Positions 9,622-18,485 of a DNA stretch of 64,000 nucleotides are shown one piece after another. The DNA comes from Planctomycetota bacterium (lineage in GTDB: Bacteria; Planctomycetota; Planctomycetia; Planctomycetales; Planctomycetaceae): contig JAHZKX010000057.1 of NCBI GenBank assembly GCA_022600195.1, forward strand, positions 124,001 to 188,000. The letters are read 5' to 3'. The notes beneath the pieces are model-generated. The model had not been told where the DNA came from, did not search any database, and saw only the letters and a list, made by a program, of their open reading frames with translations. The position numbers were made by a program, and so were the translations under genes. The number at the start of each line of letters is the position of its first letter. Positions within the stretch are counted from its first letter, which is position 1.

Positions 9622-10809
9622 ATGGAAATCTCAGTTACCCAAACGTTGATCATCAGCATTCTGGTCTTATCAATTGGCTCTTTATTACTAAGCCAGATTT
9701 CCTGGTTAAGAACAGCCAATATACCTTCTGCCGTCGTTGGTGGCATACTTTGCAGCCTGATCGTAGCCATAATCTACCTCATGACCGGCCAGGAAATCGC
9801 GTTCGATTTGTCGCTGCGCGACCTCTTACTACTGGTTTTCTTCAGCACAATTGGTTTATCAGCCAAACTTCGCACGTTAATCGATGGTGGAAAAGCATTG
9901 GGGCTCATGCTTTTAATTTCTATCGTCTTTCTATTTTTGCAGAACATAGCCGGAATCAGTGTCGCTTCTCTGTTTGGCTTTAACCCGGGATATGGATTAA
10001 TGGCTGGCAGTATCTCATTTGCAGGTGGATTTGGTACCGCAATAAGTTGGGGCGAGGTTGCACGTGAAGCCGGACTCACAGGAGCGACCGAAGCAGGAAT
10101 CGCTTGTGCCACATTCGGGCTCATTGCCGGTGGCCTGGTGGGTTGCCCTATCGCAGAATACCTAATTCAAAAAAACAATCTTACCGGCCCAATCGAAAAA
10201 GAACGGAATACAACTGATGATGAACCTGCCACTAACACAATTCCAGTGACGTTAGAAGGTATGCTGGGAACGATATTGGCACTGGCAATTTGCGTTTCAA
10301 TGGGTGACGTCGTCAATCAGTGGCTGCAAACCAGAGGGTTGGGACTTCCTGGATTTTTAACAGCACTTCTTGTCGGCATCGTGTTGACGAACTTACTGGA
10401 TCTATTTCAAAAAGATCTCAACAATAACGCGATCGGGCTGTGTGGAGATATCTCGCTTGAACTTTTCTTGAGCATGAGCTTAATGAGCATGCAACTCTGG
10501 ACACTCGCTTCAAGCGCAGGTCCTCTGTTATCTGTAGTATTAATTCAAATCATTTTGATGGCTTTCATTGCCTACCACATCGTCTTCCGATTCATGGGAA
10601 AAGATTATGATGCCGCTGTCATGTCGGGTGGCTTTGTTGGCCTGGGTCTCGGTGCAACACCTGTCGCTATGGCAAACATGCATGCAATCGTAAATAAATA
10701 CGGCGTCTCTCCTAAAGCATTTCTGGTAATTCCGCTTTTGGGAGCTTTTTTCATCGATATTGCAAACGCGATGATTTTACGACTGTTCTTATCGTTACCA
10801 GGCTTTTGA
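9622..10809 (+). CDS. gltS: GltS-type sodium/glutamate symporter
   Basis: A 395-residue inner-membrane transporter of the ESS (glutamate:Na+ symporter) family. Two halves with inverted topology are visible, each of about five transmembrane helices. The family's Gly-rich re-entrant loops are present: SISFAGGFGTAISWG (~residues 131-145) in the first half and MSGGFVGLGLGATPVAMANM in the second. The two halves are joined by a hydrophilic loop at ~180-205. The length matches GltS (~400). The N terminus begins at once with a membrane helix, as in E. coli GltS. Substrate specificity (L-glutamate) comes from the family, not from this sequence. Downstream it is convergent with the sulfatase gene. Confidence 0.88.
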   Translation: MEISVTQTLIISILVLSIGSLLLSQISWLRTANIPSAVVGGILCSLIVAIIYLMTGQEIAFDLSLRDLLLLVFFSTIGLSAKLRTLIDGGKALGLMLLISIVFLFLQNIAGISVASLFGFNPGYGLMAGSISFAGGFGTAISWGEVAREAGLTGATEAGIACATFGLIAGGLVGCPIAEYLIQKNNLTGPIEKERNTTDDEPATNTIPVTLEGMLGTILALAICVSMGDVVNQWLQTRGLGLPGFLTALLVGIVLTNLLDLFQKDLNNNAIGLCGDISLELFLSMSLMSMQLWTLASSAGPLLSVVLIQIILMAFIAYHIVFRFMGKDYDAAVMSGGFVGLGLGATPVAMANMHAIVNKYGVSPKAFLVIPLLGAFFIDIANAMILRLFLSLPGF

Positions 10810-10874
10810 ACCAGACATCTATTTTGGTCGTATCCTCTTTCGAATGTGCCCTGCTCTGCTTCTAGATCAACAGA

Positions 10875-12671
10875 CTACTTTTCCAGACGTTTCAACCAGA
10901 TCGAATTCAGACGCAGACCTTTGATGCCCTCTGCATTCGCGGCTTGAATTGTCAGCTGATGCTTTCCTTTCTTAAGTTCCAAAGAACCCGCTGAGGTTTT
11001 GACGAACACATTCTGACTCACACTCATCGGCAGTGTTTTCTGAATCGTTTTATCACCGACCGAGACTTGAAGCTGACCCGCTTCAAGCTGTTCTGATCGA
11101 TACCCATAGCTCAATTCCACAGCATAGCGACCTGCTTTTAACACATCGATTTGCCAGACTGCAGTCCCCTGGTCAGACTCCCAGTTGTCTATCGTATCCC
11201 AGTCATAGCCATCAAACGAATATTCCAACCCGCCTCCTTTGAGAATGGCCCAACTCGGCTGCAACTCAACTGCTGGCTCGCGCGCATCTCCTACAGGAAT
11301 CGCTGTCGGCTGATACACTTGACCCGCTGTCACATCCCCAAACCATCGTAAAAACTCAGTACGCAGTGCCTGAGTTTCTTTCGGATACTTCCGCGCCAAG
11401 TCTCTGGTCTCACCCGGGTCAGCATTCAAATCGTAAAGTTGGCCCATCGGTTCTATTTTTTTCTTTTTCCCCTGGCTGTTATGCAAAACCAGTTTGAACC
11501 GTTCCCCATGGATCGACCAGCGATGATAGGGGTTCGGCGTGTAACGGTCCCACGTATGATACAGATATTTGTGCGGAGATTTTCCCGACCCCTCCTGCAT
11601 CAGAGACAAAATCGACTTCCCATCCAGTTTGATTTCCCCGGGAACTTTGACGCCAGCCAATTCACAAAACGTGGGAAACAGATCAATCTGTGCCACCATC
11701 GCATCAGTCGATTTCCCCGCCGGAAAGTGACCCGGCCAACGCACGACAAAGGGAACTCGGATGCCACCTTCATACGCACTCGCCTTACTCCCCTTAAGCC
11801 CGGCTTTATATCCGCGACTGACGCCACCATTATCACTGGTAAAAATCACAATCGTCTCCTGCTCAATCCCCAGATCCTGCACCGACTGCAATAACCGTTT
11901 CAGATTCTGATCGATTCGCTCTACCATCGCATAAATCCGCGCTGTTCGTAGAGGCAAATCCTTGGCAAGATATTTTTCAATCAGTTTATCTCCCTCAGGC
12001 TGGCCAAAGTGTGACGTATCCATCAGAAAGGGAGAATGCGGCGCGTTATAGGCCAGAAAACAAAAGAAAGGTTGTGACTTGGAACGCGTGATAAAATCAA
12101 TGGCCGCATCAGTAAACAAGTCAGATACATAACCCCGCGTTTCGACGGGGCGGCCATTGGCCACCACTTGATCCGGATTGGTATACCGTTCAATGTGTCC
12201 GTGATAATGACCAAAAAAATGATCAAAGCCACGCCGATGAGGCTGATACTGCGCATATCGACCCAGATGCCATTTTCCGAACAGCCCGGTCTGATAGCCG
12301 GCTGACTTCAACACCTGGGCAATCGTCGTTTCATTCTGCCCCAGAGTATCGCCACCAAAGCGGGTATTATACAACCCGGTTCTGAGATAATGTCGCCCTG
12401 TCATCAAGCCAGCACGCGTAGGCGCACACACCATATTCGCATAAAAACGCGTGAAGGTCACGCCTTCTGCAGCCATGCGATCAATGGTCGGCGTTTCGAT
12501 GTCTGGATTACCGGAAATCCCCGTATCCCAATACCCCTGATCATCGGTCATCACTAGAATGATATTCGGCTGACGGCTTTTTTCTTTCGCTTCAACTGAA
12601 TGTCTGAAACCACAAGGCAAACAGTAGAGGAGAATCACAACAAAGGCCAGTACTTTTCTCCGCGTTTTCAT
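10875..12671 (-). CDS. secreted sulfatase with C-terminal beta-sandwich domain
   Basis: A 598-residue exported type I sulfatase that would hydrolyse sulfate esters, probably on a polysaccharide. Signal peptide in residues 1-28. Metal-binding DDQG at 43-46 and the sulfatase signature CAPTR at 82-86, whose Cys82 is the residue converted to formylglycine. GKWHLG follows, and FTSDNGG is the second metal-binding region. Residues ~470-598 form a separate domain (YSFDGYDWDTIDNW ... GRYAVELSYGYRSEQ ... LTIQAANAEGIKGLRL) resembling a carbohydrate-binding beta-sandwich. It is the last gene of the 10.9-17.8 kb cluster, 50 bp after the isomerase. A sulfatase-activating enzyme is not evident in the window. 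Confidence 0.93.
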   Translation of the reverse strand: MKTRRKVLAFVVILLYCLPCGFRHSVEAKEKSRQPNIILVMTDDQGYWDTGISGNPDIETPTIDRMAAEGVTFTRFYANMVCAPTRAGLMTGRHYLRTGLYNTRFGGDTLGQNETTIAQVLKSAGYQTGLFGKWHLGRYAQYQPHRRGFDHFFGHYHGHIERYTNPDQVVANGRPVETRGYVSDLFTDAAIDFITRSKSQPFFCFLAYNAPHSPFLMDTSHFGQPEGDKLIEKYLAKDLPLRTARIYAMVERIDQNLKRLLQSVQDLGIEQETIVIFTSDNGGVSRGYKAGLKGSKASAYEGGIRVPFVVRWPGHFPAGKSTDAMVAQIDLFPTFCELAGVKVPGEIKLDGKSILSLMQEGSGKSPHKYLYHTWDRYTPNPYHRWSIHGERFKLVLHNSQGKKKKIEPMGQLYDLNADPGETRDLARKYPKETQALRTEFLRWFGDVTAGQVYQPTAIPVGDAREPAVELQPSWAILKGGGLEYSFDGYDWDTIDNWESDQGTAVWQIDVLKAGRYAVELSYGYRSEQLEAGQLQVSVGDKTIQKTLPMSVSQNVFVKTSAGSLELKKGKHQLTIQAANAEGIKGLRLNSIWLKRLEK

Positions 12672-12721
12672 AAAACGACTTCACCTTAGCTTGTAGAGTA
12701 AAGAGGACAGCCAGCGTGACA

Positions 12722-13663
12722 TCAGGCCTGCTTCAGACACTTTCCCAGATAAGCACGCGACCGATTGATCTCGGCAGTCACTTCAGCAGCAGTTGGCAGA
12801 ATCGGAATGCCCCGAGGAACAGGGTGCATAAAGATTTCCGTTCTACCCTGATAATTGATTTTCTTGAGCGCGGCCAGCACGGGAACAAAGTTCAAATCAC
12901 CTCTGCCAGGCAGTTGTAATAACTCCTGTTCCTTGGGAAGCTTCTTCATACATCCCATACCATGCTGCCAGGCTTGAAAATGCACCAGGCGCTCATCCAG
13001 ATCGGCAATCAGCTTTGCTATCTGTGTCTCATCTTGTTCCAAATGATATGGCGCTAAAGCCATCCCGAAATGTTTTGAAGGCAACGCATCCATTAACCAA
13101 CGTTGAGTGTCCGGATCATTAATCAAGCCACCACCATGATTTTCCAGACCGATGATCACTCCCTTTTCTTCAGCCGCTGCAACGTGTGGTTTCAGCTTTG
13201 CAGCAAAGGCTATGATGGCCGACTTCAGTTCTGCTCCTTTTAAACCTTTGGGGCCACCACTGTTGCAGATGACCATATCACCGCCTAACTGAGCGACAAG
13301 GTCCATCTCCCCCTGCATGTTAAACAAGCCATATTTGAAACAGGTAAAGCTGCCGAGCTTGACGTTATATTGATCAAACAACTGCTTCGTCTTTTCGACG
13401 CCCAGTTTTTCAATCTGTTCCCGCTGATCTCCGTGCCGTTTAGCCCAGATCTCCAGATAACGCGCGCCGGTTTTCGGCGTTTCCTGAAGAATCGTTTCCA
13501 GAGGCAACGTACCATACATGCAGGAAGCCACAATGTAATTGAGTTCGAATGGTTTTTGAGAACCATTCGCCCCGGAAGCAAATGTGTTTCCCAAAAGGCC
13601 TCCGGAGAGCGCGGCTCCCACAACCCGTTTATTAAAATCACGACGATTAACTTGACCAACCAT
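12722..13663 (-). CDS. Tat-exported sugar phosphate isomerase/epimerase-like TIM barrel
   Basis: A 313-residue protein of the xylose-isomerase-like TIM-barrel (AP endonuclease 2) superfamily. The N terminus NRRDFNKRVVGAALSGG is a twin-arginine-type signal, so it is likely exported. Barrel features include ARYLEIWAKRHGD, MVICNSGGPKG, the VIIGLENHGGG strand with a metal-ligand Glu, the MALAPYHLEQDE segment and the terminal TEIFMHPVPRG strand. In this family these place metal-binding Glu/Asp/His at the barrel mouth. The substrate is unknown; sugar epimerisation or keto-sugar processing is usual. It lies 39 bp after the PhyH gene in a single-direction cluster. Confidence 0.82.
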   Translation of the reverse strand: MVGQVNRRDFNKRVVGAALSGGLLGNTFASGANGSQKPFELNYIVASCMYGTLPLETILQETPKTGARYLEIWAKRHGDQREQIEKLGVEKTKQLFDQYNVKLGSFTCFKYGLFNMQGEMDLVAQLGGDMVICNSGGPKGLKGAELKSAIIAFAAKLKPHVAAAEEKGVIIGLENHGGGLINDPDTQRWLMDALPSKHFGMALAPYHLEQDETQIAKLIADLDERLVHFQAWQHGMGCMKKLPKEQELLQLPGRGDLNFVPVLAALKKINYQGRTEIFMHPVPRGIPILPTAAEVTAEINRSRAYLGKCLKQA

Positions 13664-13702
13664 GCGTTTGATTCTTTCTCTTGTTGTTTACCTGAGACCT
13701 GC

Positions 13703-14461
13703 TTAAGAAACGACTTTGGCTCCATCCTTTAAGAATGGTACCACCAGATGTTTCGGCTGTTCTGTCTCGGGGTCTATTATCGGTGCGGGTGAATATTGTG
13801 TGACATAAGCACGGCGCATCTTGTCTGTTGTATTGGCGCCGCTTCGATGAAACGTCAGAGAACTGAATACCGCCAGACTGCCCGCGGGCACAACGGCAGT
13901 CACGCCCGGCTCCTTGCCAAAATAGCCGGTCTTATCTCCTGTTTCAGGGTCCTGAATATGTTCAACGAGCGAACGAACACCAACCGTAGAATAAGGTAAC
14001 ACGTCCACCGTACCATTTTCGACCGTCATATCATCCACGGCTGCCCAGCATGTGACATAAGGACGATGTAGAAACCCGAGATAACCAGAATCCTGATGCC
14101 AGGAAAACTTAATCCCCTTCTCTGCCGCCTTCACGACATATTGATCATAAAACAGATAAGCGGTATCACCAATTGTCGCTTTACAGATCTCCGCCATCAA
14201 GTCGCCAAATACATACTCTTCCAGTCGCGGTGCCTGATCATACTTCTTGGCGATATGATAGCGTTTCCCACGGTGGCTGATGTGAATATGATCGGTGCCC
14301 AGTCGATCCATTTCCTGGTGCATTAAATCAATCAAATGATCGCACGCATCCCGGATGATCTGCAGATGCTCTTCTGAAATCACCTTCTCCAGAATGAAAT
14401 AACCTTCTTCCTGAAATTGTTTCTGATGTGCTTCAGTGATAAGGCCCGTCGAGACTGTCAT
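13703..14461 (-). CDS. phytanoyl-CoA dioxygenase (PhyH) family protein
   Basis: An Fe(II)/2-oxoglutarate-dependent oxygenase-like protein of 252 residues. The HxD iron-binding motif is visible in [12 protein letters not shown], and the distal His with the 2-oxoglutarate-binding Arg in [19 protein letters not shown]. The start at 14461 is chosen because GGAGAA lies immediately upstream; an in-frame ATG at 14479 would add six residues. No signal peptide is seen, in contrast to its exported neighbours. PhyH proteins hydroxylate diverse small molecules. Within this cluster the substrate could be a sugar, quaternary amine or organic acid, which the sequence does not decide. Confidence 0.87.
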   Translation of the reverse strand: MTVSTGLITEAHQKQFQEEGYFILEKVISEEHLQIIRDACDHLIDLMHQEMDRLGTDHIHISHRGKRYHIAKKYDQAPRLEEYVFGDLMAEICKATIGDTAYLFYDQYVVKAAEKGIKFSWHQDSGYLGFLHRPYVTCWAAVDDMTVENGTVDVLPYSTVGVRSLVEHIQDPETGDKTGYFGKEPGVTAVVPAGSLAVFSSLTFHRSGANTTDKMRRAYVTQYSPAPIIDPETEQPKHLVVPFLKDGAKVVS

Positions 14462-14524
14462 AATTTCTCCTGCCATCAAATAGAAAGAAACAAAGCAACG
14501 ACTAATTAAATGTATTCGCGGATA

Positions 14525-15853
14525 TTAAGAATCTTTAATTTCATATCCGGACCGCTGCTCACGTTTTAACCAGGTATTCGCTTCCGCATCACCCACAAAC
14601 AATTCCTGCTCCGGATCCCACGTCAGTTTTCTGCCCAGGCGTTGTGATATATTTCCAATATGACAAAGGCTGACAGAACGATGTTGATTCGACACACTGG
14701 AGATGGGCGTTTCACGCGATTCGATACAATCAAAGAAATTCCCCATATGATTCACAATCGCATCCAGTTTGCCCATGCGCGGCGGACGAGAGAGATTGTC
14801 ATGACTGTAAACCTTGAATGATTCACGCGACAATGGTTTTTTCGCCAGATCTTCTACCGGTTTGCCGGCGATGGTACCACGGTTCACAAAAATCCGACCC
14901 TGATCGCCTTCAAACATCACACCGGTTCGACCTGTGTCATTTACTTCCAGGAGAACTCCATTTGCATAACGGGCCTTAAGGTGATAATCGAGGGCCACAT
15001 TATAGCCATTCTTGACATTCGGAAACTTAGCGGTTCCTTCGATATCAACCGGGCCAGAGTCCTGCATGCCGGCACCCCATTGTGCGATATCAATATGATG
15101 CGCGCCCCAGTCTGTCATCTGGCCACCGGAATATTCATACCACCAGCGAAACGTATAGTGACATCGTTCTTTGATGTAAGGCACGTCCGGTGTCTGCCCC
15201 TGCCATAGATCCCAGTTCAAAACCGAGGGCACTGGCTCCGGTTTAAAGGCCCCACTGGTTTTATTTTTGCTGAGTGTGACGGTCACTTTTTTCAAGTTGC
15301 CAATACGCCCATCGTGCACCATTTCGACGGCCTGCCGAAAACGATGGTCACTCCGTTGCCACGTTCCCACCTGCACGACAGCTTTGGTTTGCTTGACAAC
15401 TTTATTGAGAATCTTACCTTCGTCCACGGTCAAGGTTAGTGGTTTCTCGCAGTAGACATCCTTGCCCGCTTGGCAGGCATCAATCAGCATTTTGGTATGC
15501 CAGTGATCGGGGGCACCAATTGTCACGACATCAATATCGGCCTTTTCCAGCATTTCGCGATAATCTTCGAAAAGTGTCGCTTTACCGCCAAACTGTTTGC
15601 GTGCTTTTTCTGCAATCTCCCGATCCACATCTGCTATGGCAACAATATCACCATAATTTTGCGATTTGTCGGCGATAACCGAACCTTGATACCGCATGCC
15701 GATCGAACCAATTTTTAATCGTTCATTCGAGCTGCGCGGCTTATCCGCTGCACGCGCGGTATTCACGAATACTCCAGGTGCAATACAAGCTAATGGCAGG
15801 CCGGAGACTGCGGTTTTGACAAAAGTCCGGCGCGATAGTTTTGGTGAAGTCAT
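14525..15853 (-). CDS. Tat-exported Gfo/Idh/MocA-family oxidoreductase
   Basis: A 442-residue NAD(P)-dependent sugar oxidoreductase-like protein. Twin-arginine signal SRRTFVKTAVSGLP at residues 5-18 with cleavage near NTARA. A Rossmann fold follows (IGSIGMRYQGS, then VAIADVD), and the family's 'EKPLTL' motif is present (YCEKPLTLTVDEG, the Lys-Pro pair at the active site). WGAHHIDIAQWG carries the catalytic His region. The C-terminal half is the beta-sheet domain with the Planctomycetes-type ending (SVSLCHIGNISQRLGRKLTWDPEQE...). The ATG has AGGAG six bases before it. Export of a nucleotide-binding enzyme implies cofactor is bound before Tat transport. The substrate is likely a sugar or inositol derivative. 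Confidence 0.9.
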   Translation of the reverse strand: MTSPKLSRRTFVKTAVSGLPLACIAPGVFVNTARAADKPRSSNERLKIGSIGMRYQGSVIADKSQNYGDIVAIADVDREIAEKARKQFGGKATLFEDYREMLEKADIDVVTIGAPDHWHTKMLIDACQAGKDVYCEKPLTLTVDEGKILNKVVKQTKAVVQVGTWQRSDHRFRQAVEMVHDGRIGNLKKVTVTLSKNKTSGAFKPEPVPSVLNWDLWQGQTPDVPYIKERCHYTFRWWYEYSGGQMTDWGAHHIDIAQWGAGMQDSGPVDIEGTAKFPNVKNGYNVALDYHLKARYANGVLLEVNDTGRTGVMFEGDQGRIFVNRGTIAGKPVEDLAKKPLSRESFKVYSHDNLSRPPRMGKLDAIVNHMGNFFDCIESRETPISSVSNQHRSVSLCHIGNISQRLGRKLTWDPEQELFVGDAEANTWLKREQRSGYEIKDS

Positions 15854-15894
15854 TACTCTCTCCTGCTATCTGGAATCGAATAAAAATCTAATCA

Positions 15895-16458
15895 CTATTG
15901 TGCATCTCGTGCTTCATCGAGCATCTTCATCCAGGGTCCAATATATTGCCCGTGATCATGATACGTACGGCCGCTGACCATATTCCCATCAATCACACAG
16001 GCTTCATTTACAAAAATCCCGCCACACACTTCCAGGTCAAACTGGCATTTTGGAACTGTCGCCATGCGACGCCCTTTTACACAACCTGCGCGGGCTGGAA
16101 TTTCTACGCCATGACAGACGGAAGCAACGGGTTTATTTTTTTTAAAGAAATGCTGCGTGATTCGGATTAAGTCTTCATCATCACGAATATATTCCGGTGC
16201 TCGACCGCCGCTGAAGAAAATCCCCACGTACTCATCGGGGTTGATATCTTTAAAGGCGATATCCGCTTGAATGGTATACCCTTCCCACTCTTTGGTAATC
16301 GTCCAGCCCGGTTTGACCTCGTGCAGCACCATCTGATAAAGACGCTTTTCCGGCGCAGCAACCACGGGTTCATAACCCCCTTCGATCAATCGATAATAAG
16401 GATAGAGCGTATCTACCGTTTCCGTTGCATCACCGACGATGATTAACACTTTGTTCAT
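15895..16458 (-). CDS. DJ-1/PfpI-family protein
   Basis: A 187-residue protein of the DJ-1/PfpI superfamily. It begins with the family's MNKVLIIVGDATE strand. The Glu preceding the elbow is in the IQADIAFKDINPDEY segment, and the nucleophile elbow VASVCHGVEIPA carries the reactive Cys with the adjacent His. The tail VSGRTYHDHGQYIGPWMKML is typical of PfpI-like proteins. Members act as glyoxalases/deglycases, chaperones or peptidases, and the sequence does not separate these. The start was set at 16458, since the upstream ATGs (16488, 16467) only add a short non-conserved leader. It lies 41 bp before the Gfo/Idh/MocA gene in the same direction. Confidence 0.85.
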   Translation of the reverse strand: MNKVLIIVGDATETVDTLYPYYRLIEGGYEPVVAAPEKRLYQMVLHEVKPGWTITKEWEGYTIQADIAFKDINPDEYVGIFFSGGRAPEYIRDDEDLIRITQHFFKKNKPVASVCHGVEIPARAGCVKGRRMATVPKCQFDLEVCGGIFVNEACVIDGNMVSGRTYHDHGQYIGPWMKMLDEARDAQ

Positions 16459-16631
16459 TGCAACCATTCTTTCTACGTAAAATTCCAAACTTTGAATTGA
16501 TTTCTATTCTACAACTGAACCCGGAACGGTCACTACGGAAACCCATAAACATTATCAGGTTTTGCGTATATTCTATTCTGAAAGCCTGAAAATGCTGCAT
16601 ATTTCAGTCGATCCAGAACCGAAGTTCGAGA

Positions 16632-17789
16632 TTAACGCATTTTTGCGCGATACGTTCCGGGAGTTTCTCCCGTTTTTTCCTTGAACACAGTGCTGAAATA
16701 TTGCGAATGCCGAAACCCGATCTTCTGTGCGATTTCCGAAAGTGAAAGATCGGTCGTGCCCAGCAATTGTTTAGCCCGCTCGAGTTGGGTTCTGATGATT
16801 TCCGCTTTGGGTGAACGACCAATGGCCGCTTTCATCTTACGTTCCAGAGCGGTTCGTGACAGGGGAACCGCATTCAGAATATCGGTGACCTGGATTCCCT
16901 TGCAGGCATTTTCGCGAATATAACGTAGTGCCAACGCCAGTTCCGGATCATCGACGGCTACCACATCAGATGATTGCCGGGTGACAATTCCCAGAGGGTC
17001 GAACAGAAATGATTCTTCCGGCGCCGCTTCCCCTTTCATTAACCGACTCAGTAATGCCGCTGCCTCGTATCCAATGCGCGCCGAATTGAAAGCCACGCTC
17101 GATAAAGGGGGGCGGGCCATCATACACAGTATGTCATCGTTCTCAACGCCCACAACGGCCACTTCGTCAGGTACGGAAATCCCAGCGCGGTCACAGGCAT
17201 CCAATAACCAGAAACCCAACTGATCGGTACACGCCATAATGCCAACGGGCTTGGGAAGACCGCGGACCCATTTCACCATCTCTTCCTGTTGTTTTTCCCA
17301 TTCGCGGGGTGCTTCAGAATCTTCGAGAGCAGAAAACACACTGACTTCGAAACCGGATTTCTGTATGGTTTGCACATAATTATCGCGACGCTCTTCAAAA
17401 TAGACTTCTGAGCCAATTTCATAAACACCAAAATGACGGATTCCACGCTCCAGAAAATGTTCGGCTACCATTCGTCCCATGGCCCGATTATCAATCCCCA
17501 AAAATGGAAATGCATGATTCAGCTTTGTCGCACGTAATTCGACGGCCGGTATCCCCGACTCTGTAATGGCATCAGCCATTTCCTGGCTGGTTGTACGACT
17601 TAATATCCCATCACCTTTCCAGCGGGAAATCCAATCGGGAATTTGGGAATCCAGCGAACGAGGCATTACAAATACCGACCATTCTTCGTTTTCTGCGATA
17701 AACTGACGAATACCATTCAGCAAACCACGCCCATGAGAACGCGATGTTTCAATCAAGAGTGCGACATGAGGAATCGAAGAATTTGACAT
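16632..17789 (-). CDS. XylR-type AraC-family transcriptional regulator
   Basis: A sugar-responsive regulator of ~385 residues with the same architecture as E. coli XylR. The N-terminal ~270 residues are a periplasmic-binding/LacI-like sensor domain (HVALLIETSRSHGRGLLNGI, IDNRAMGRMVAEHFLERGI, GIMACTDQLGFWLLDAC, VAVVGVENDDILC, PPLSSVAFNSARIGYEAA). The C-terminal ~100 residues contain two AraC helix-turn-helix units (ITDILNAVPLSRTALERKMK; LSLSEIAQKIGFRHSQYFSTVFKEKTGETPGTYR). ATG at 17789 chosen; a TTG at 17807 would add six residues. It is the first gene of a one-direction cluster ending in the sulfatase, so it probably controls that cluster in response to the sugar being degraded. Confidence 0.92.
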   Translation of the reverse strand: MSNSSIPHVALLIETSRSHGRGLLNGIRQFIAENEEWSVFVMPRSLDSQIPDWISRWKGDGILSRTTSQEMADAITESGIPAVELRATKLNHAFPFLGIDNRAMGRMVAEHFLERGIRHFGVYEIGSEVYFEERRDNYVQTIQKSGFEVSVFSALEDSEAPREWEKQQEEMVKWVRGLPKPVGIMACTDQLGFWLLDACDRAGISVPDEVAVVGVENDDILCMMARPPLSSVAFNSARIGYEAAALLSRLMKGEAAPEESFLFDPLGIVTRQSSDVVAVDDPELALALRYIRENACKGIQVTDILNAVPLSRTALERKMKAAIGRSPKAEIIRTQLERAKQLLGTTDLSLSEIAQKIGFRHSQYFSTVFKEKTGETPGTYRAKMR

Positions 17790-17914
17790 AGAACTTGATG
17801 ATTCCAATTCGGATTTTGCGAAGGTGTAATGAGCAGAGAGGTAATCTGTGCTGTCTTGCAGTTTGTGCAGCTCTCTGTATTCTTTTACTCCATGTCGGTT
17901 TTATCTTCAATCAT

Positions 17915-17953
17915 GATCGAAACCGATCGACCGGGTTCGTACAATACGGTACG
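17915..17953. promoter_or_regulatory. two adjacent short palindromes, candidate operator
   Basis: Between the XylR-type regulator (minus) and the GNAT gene (plus) there are two perfect dyads: GATCG-AAAC-CGATC at 17915-17928 and CGTAC-AATACG-GTACG at 17938-17953. Their centres are 24 bp apart. Positions suit a regulator site ~125-150 bp upstream of the XylR-type gene and 50-90 bp upstream of the GNAT gene. Binding by the regulator is inferred only. Confidence 0.35.
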
Positions 17954-18002
17954 GATCTATGACGGACTGAAACCTCCAAAGAAATGACTATGAAAGGCTT
18001 TC

Positions 18003-18464
18003 GTGGATTATTTGATCAAACAGGCATCACCAGAAGATTTTCTGGAAATCGCAGCTCTGGACCGACTTGCCTGGCCTGAAGAACCAGACACTTTTATTCC
18101 TGATGGCGAACATGCCTGGCGTCTCTGGTCTGAATACGCGACCATTTTGATCGCAGAGAGCTCTGATGAAAATCAGCAAAGCAGGCTGGCTGGTGCGCTC
18201 CTGATGTTTCCCACGAACACGAATGAAACCATTTTGCATAAAATTATGGTTCACCCCGACTTTCGTGGACAAGGAATCGGGTCGGCGTTGATGAAACAGG
18301 CTTTGCAGTCTGCAACTGAGGTTGTATTACTGACAGTCAACCCGGACAATACACCCGCTGTCCGACTCTATGAAAGTTTTGGCTTTCAGATCCGCACCCG
18401 GATTGAAGGTTATTATCGTCCGCACGAACATCGTCTGCTGATGGAATTTTGGCCCGCGCAGTAA
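18003..18464 (+). CDS. GNAT-family N-acetyltransferase
   Basis: A 153-residue acetyltransferase. The acetyl-CoA pyrophosphate-binding motif is visible as FRGQGIGSALMKQAL (R/Q-x-x-G-x-G pattern) after the HKIMVHPDF strand. The typical C-terminal VNPDNTPAVRLYESFGFQIRTR segment (motif B) is followed by the substrate-side YYRPHEHRLLMEF. GTG start at 18003 with AAAGG six bases before it. The substrate amine is not identifiable; the layout resembles RimI-like or small-molecule acetyltransferases. It is 22 bp upstream of glpD in the same direction, so they are probably transcribed together. Confidence 0.9.
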   Translation: MDYLIKQASPEDFLEIAALDRLAWPEEPDTFIPDGEHAWRLWSEYATILIAESSDENQQSRLAGALLMFPTNTNETILHKIMVHPDFRGQGIGSALMKQALQSATEVVLLTVNPDNTPAVRLYESFGFQIRTRIEGYYRPHEHRLLMEFWPAQ

Positions 18465-18485
18465 AATTAGATATCGGAAACCTTT

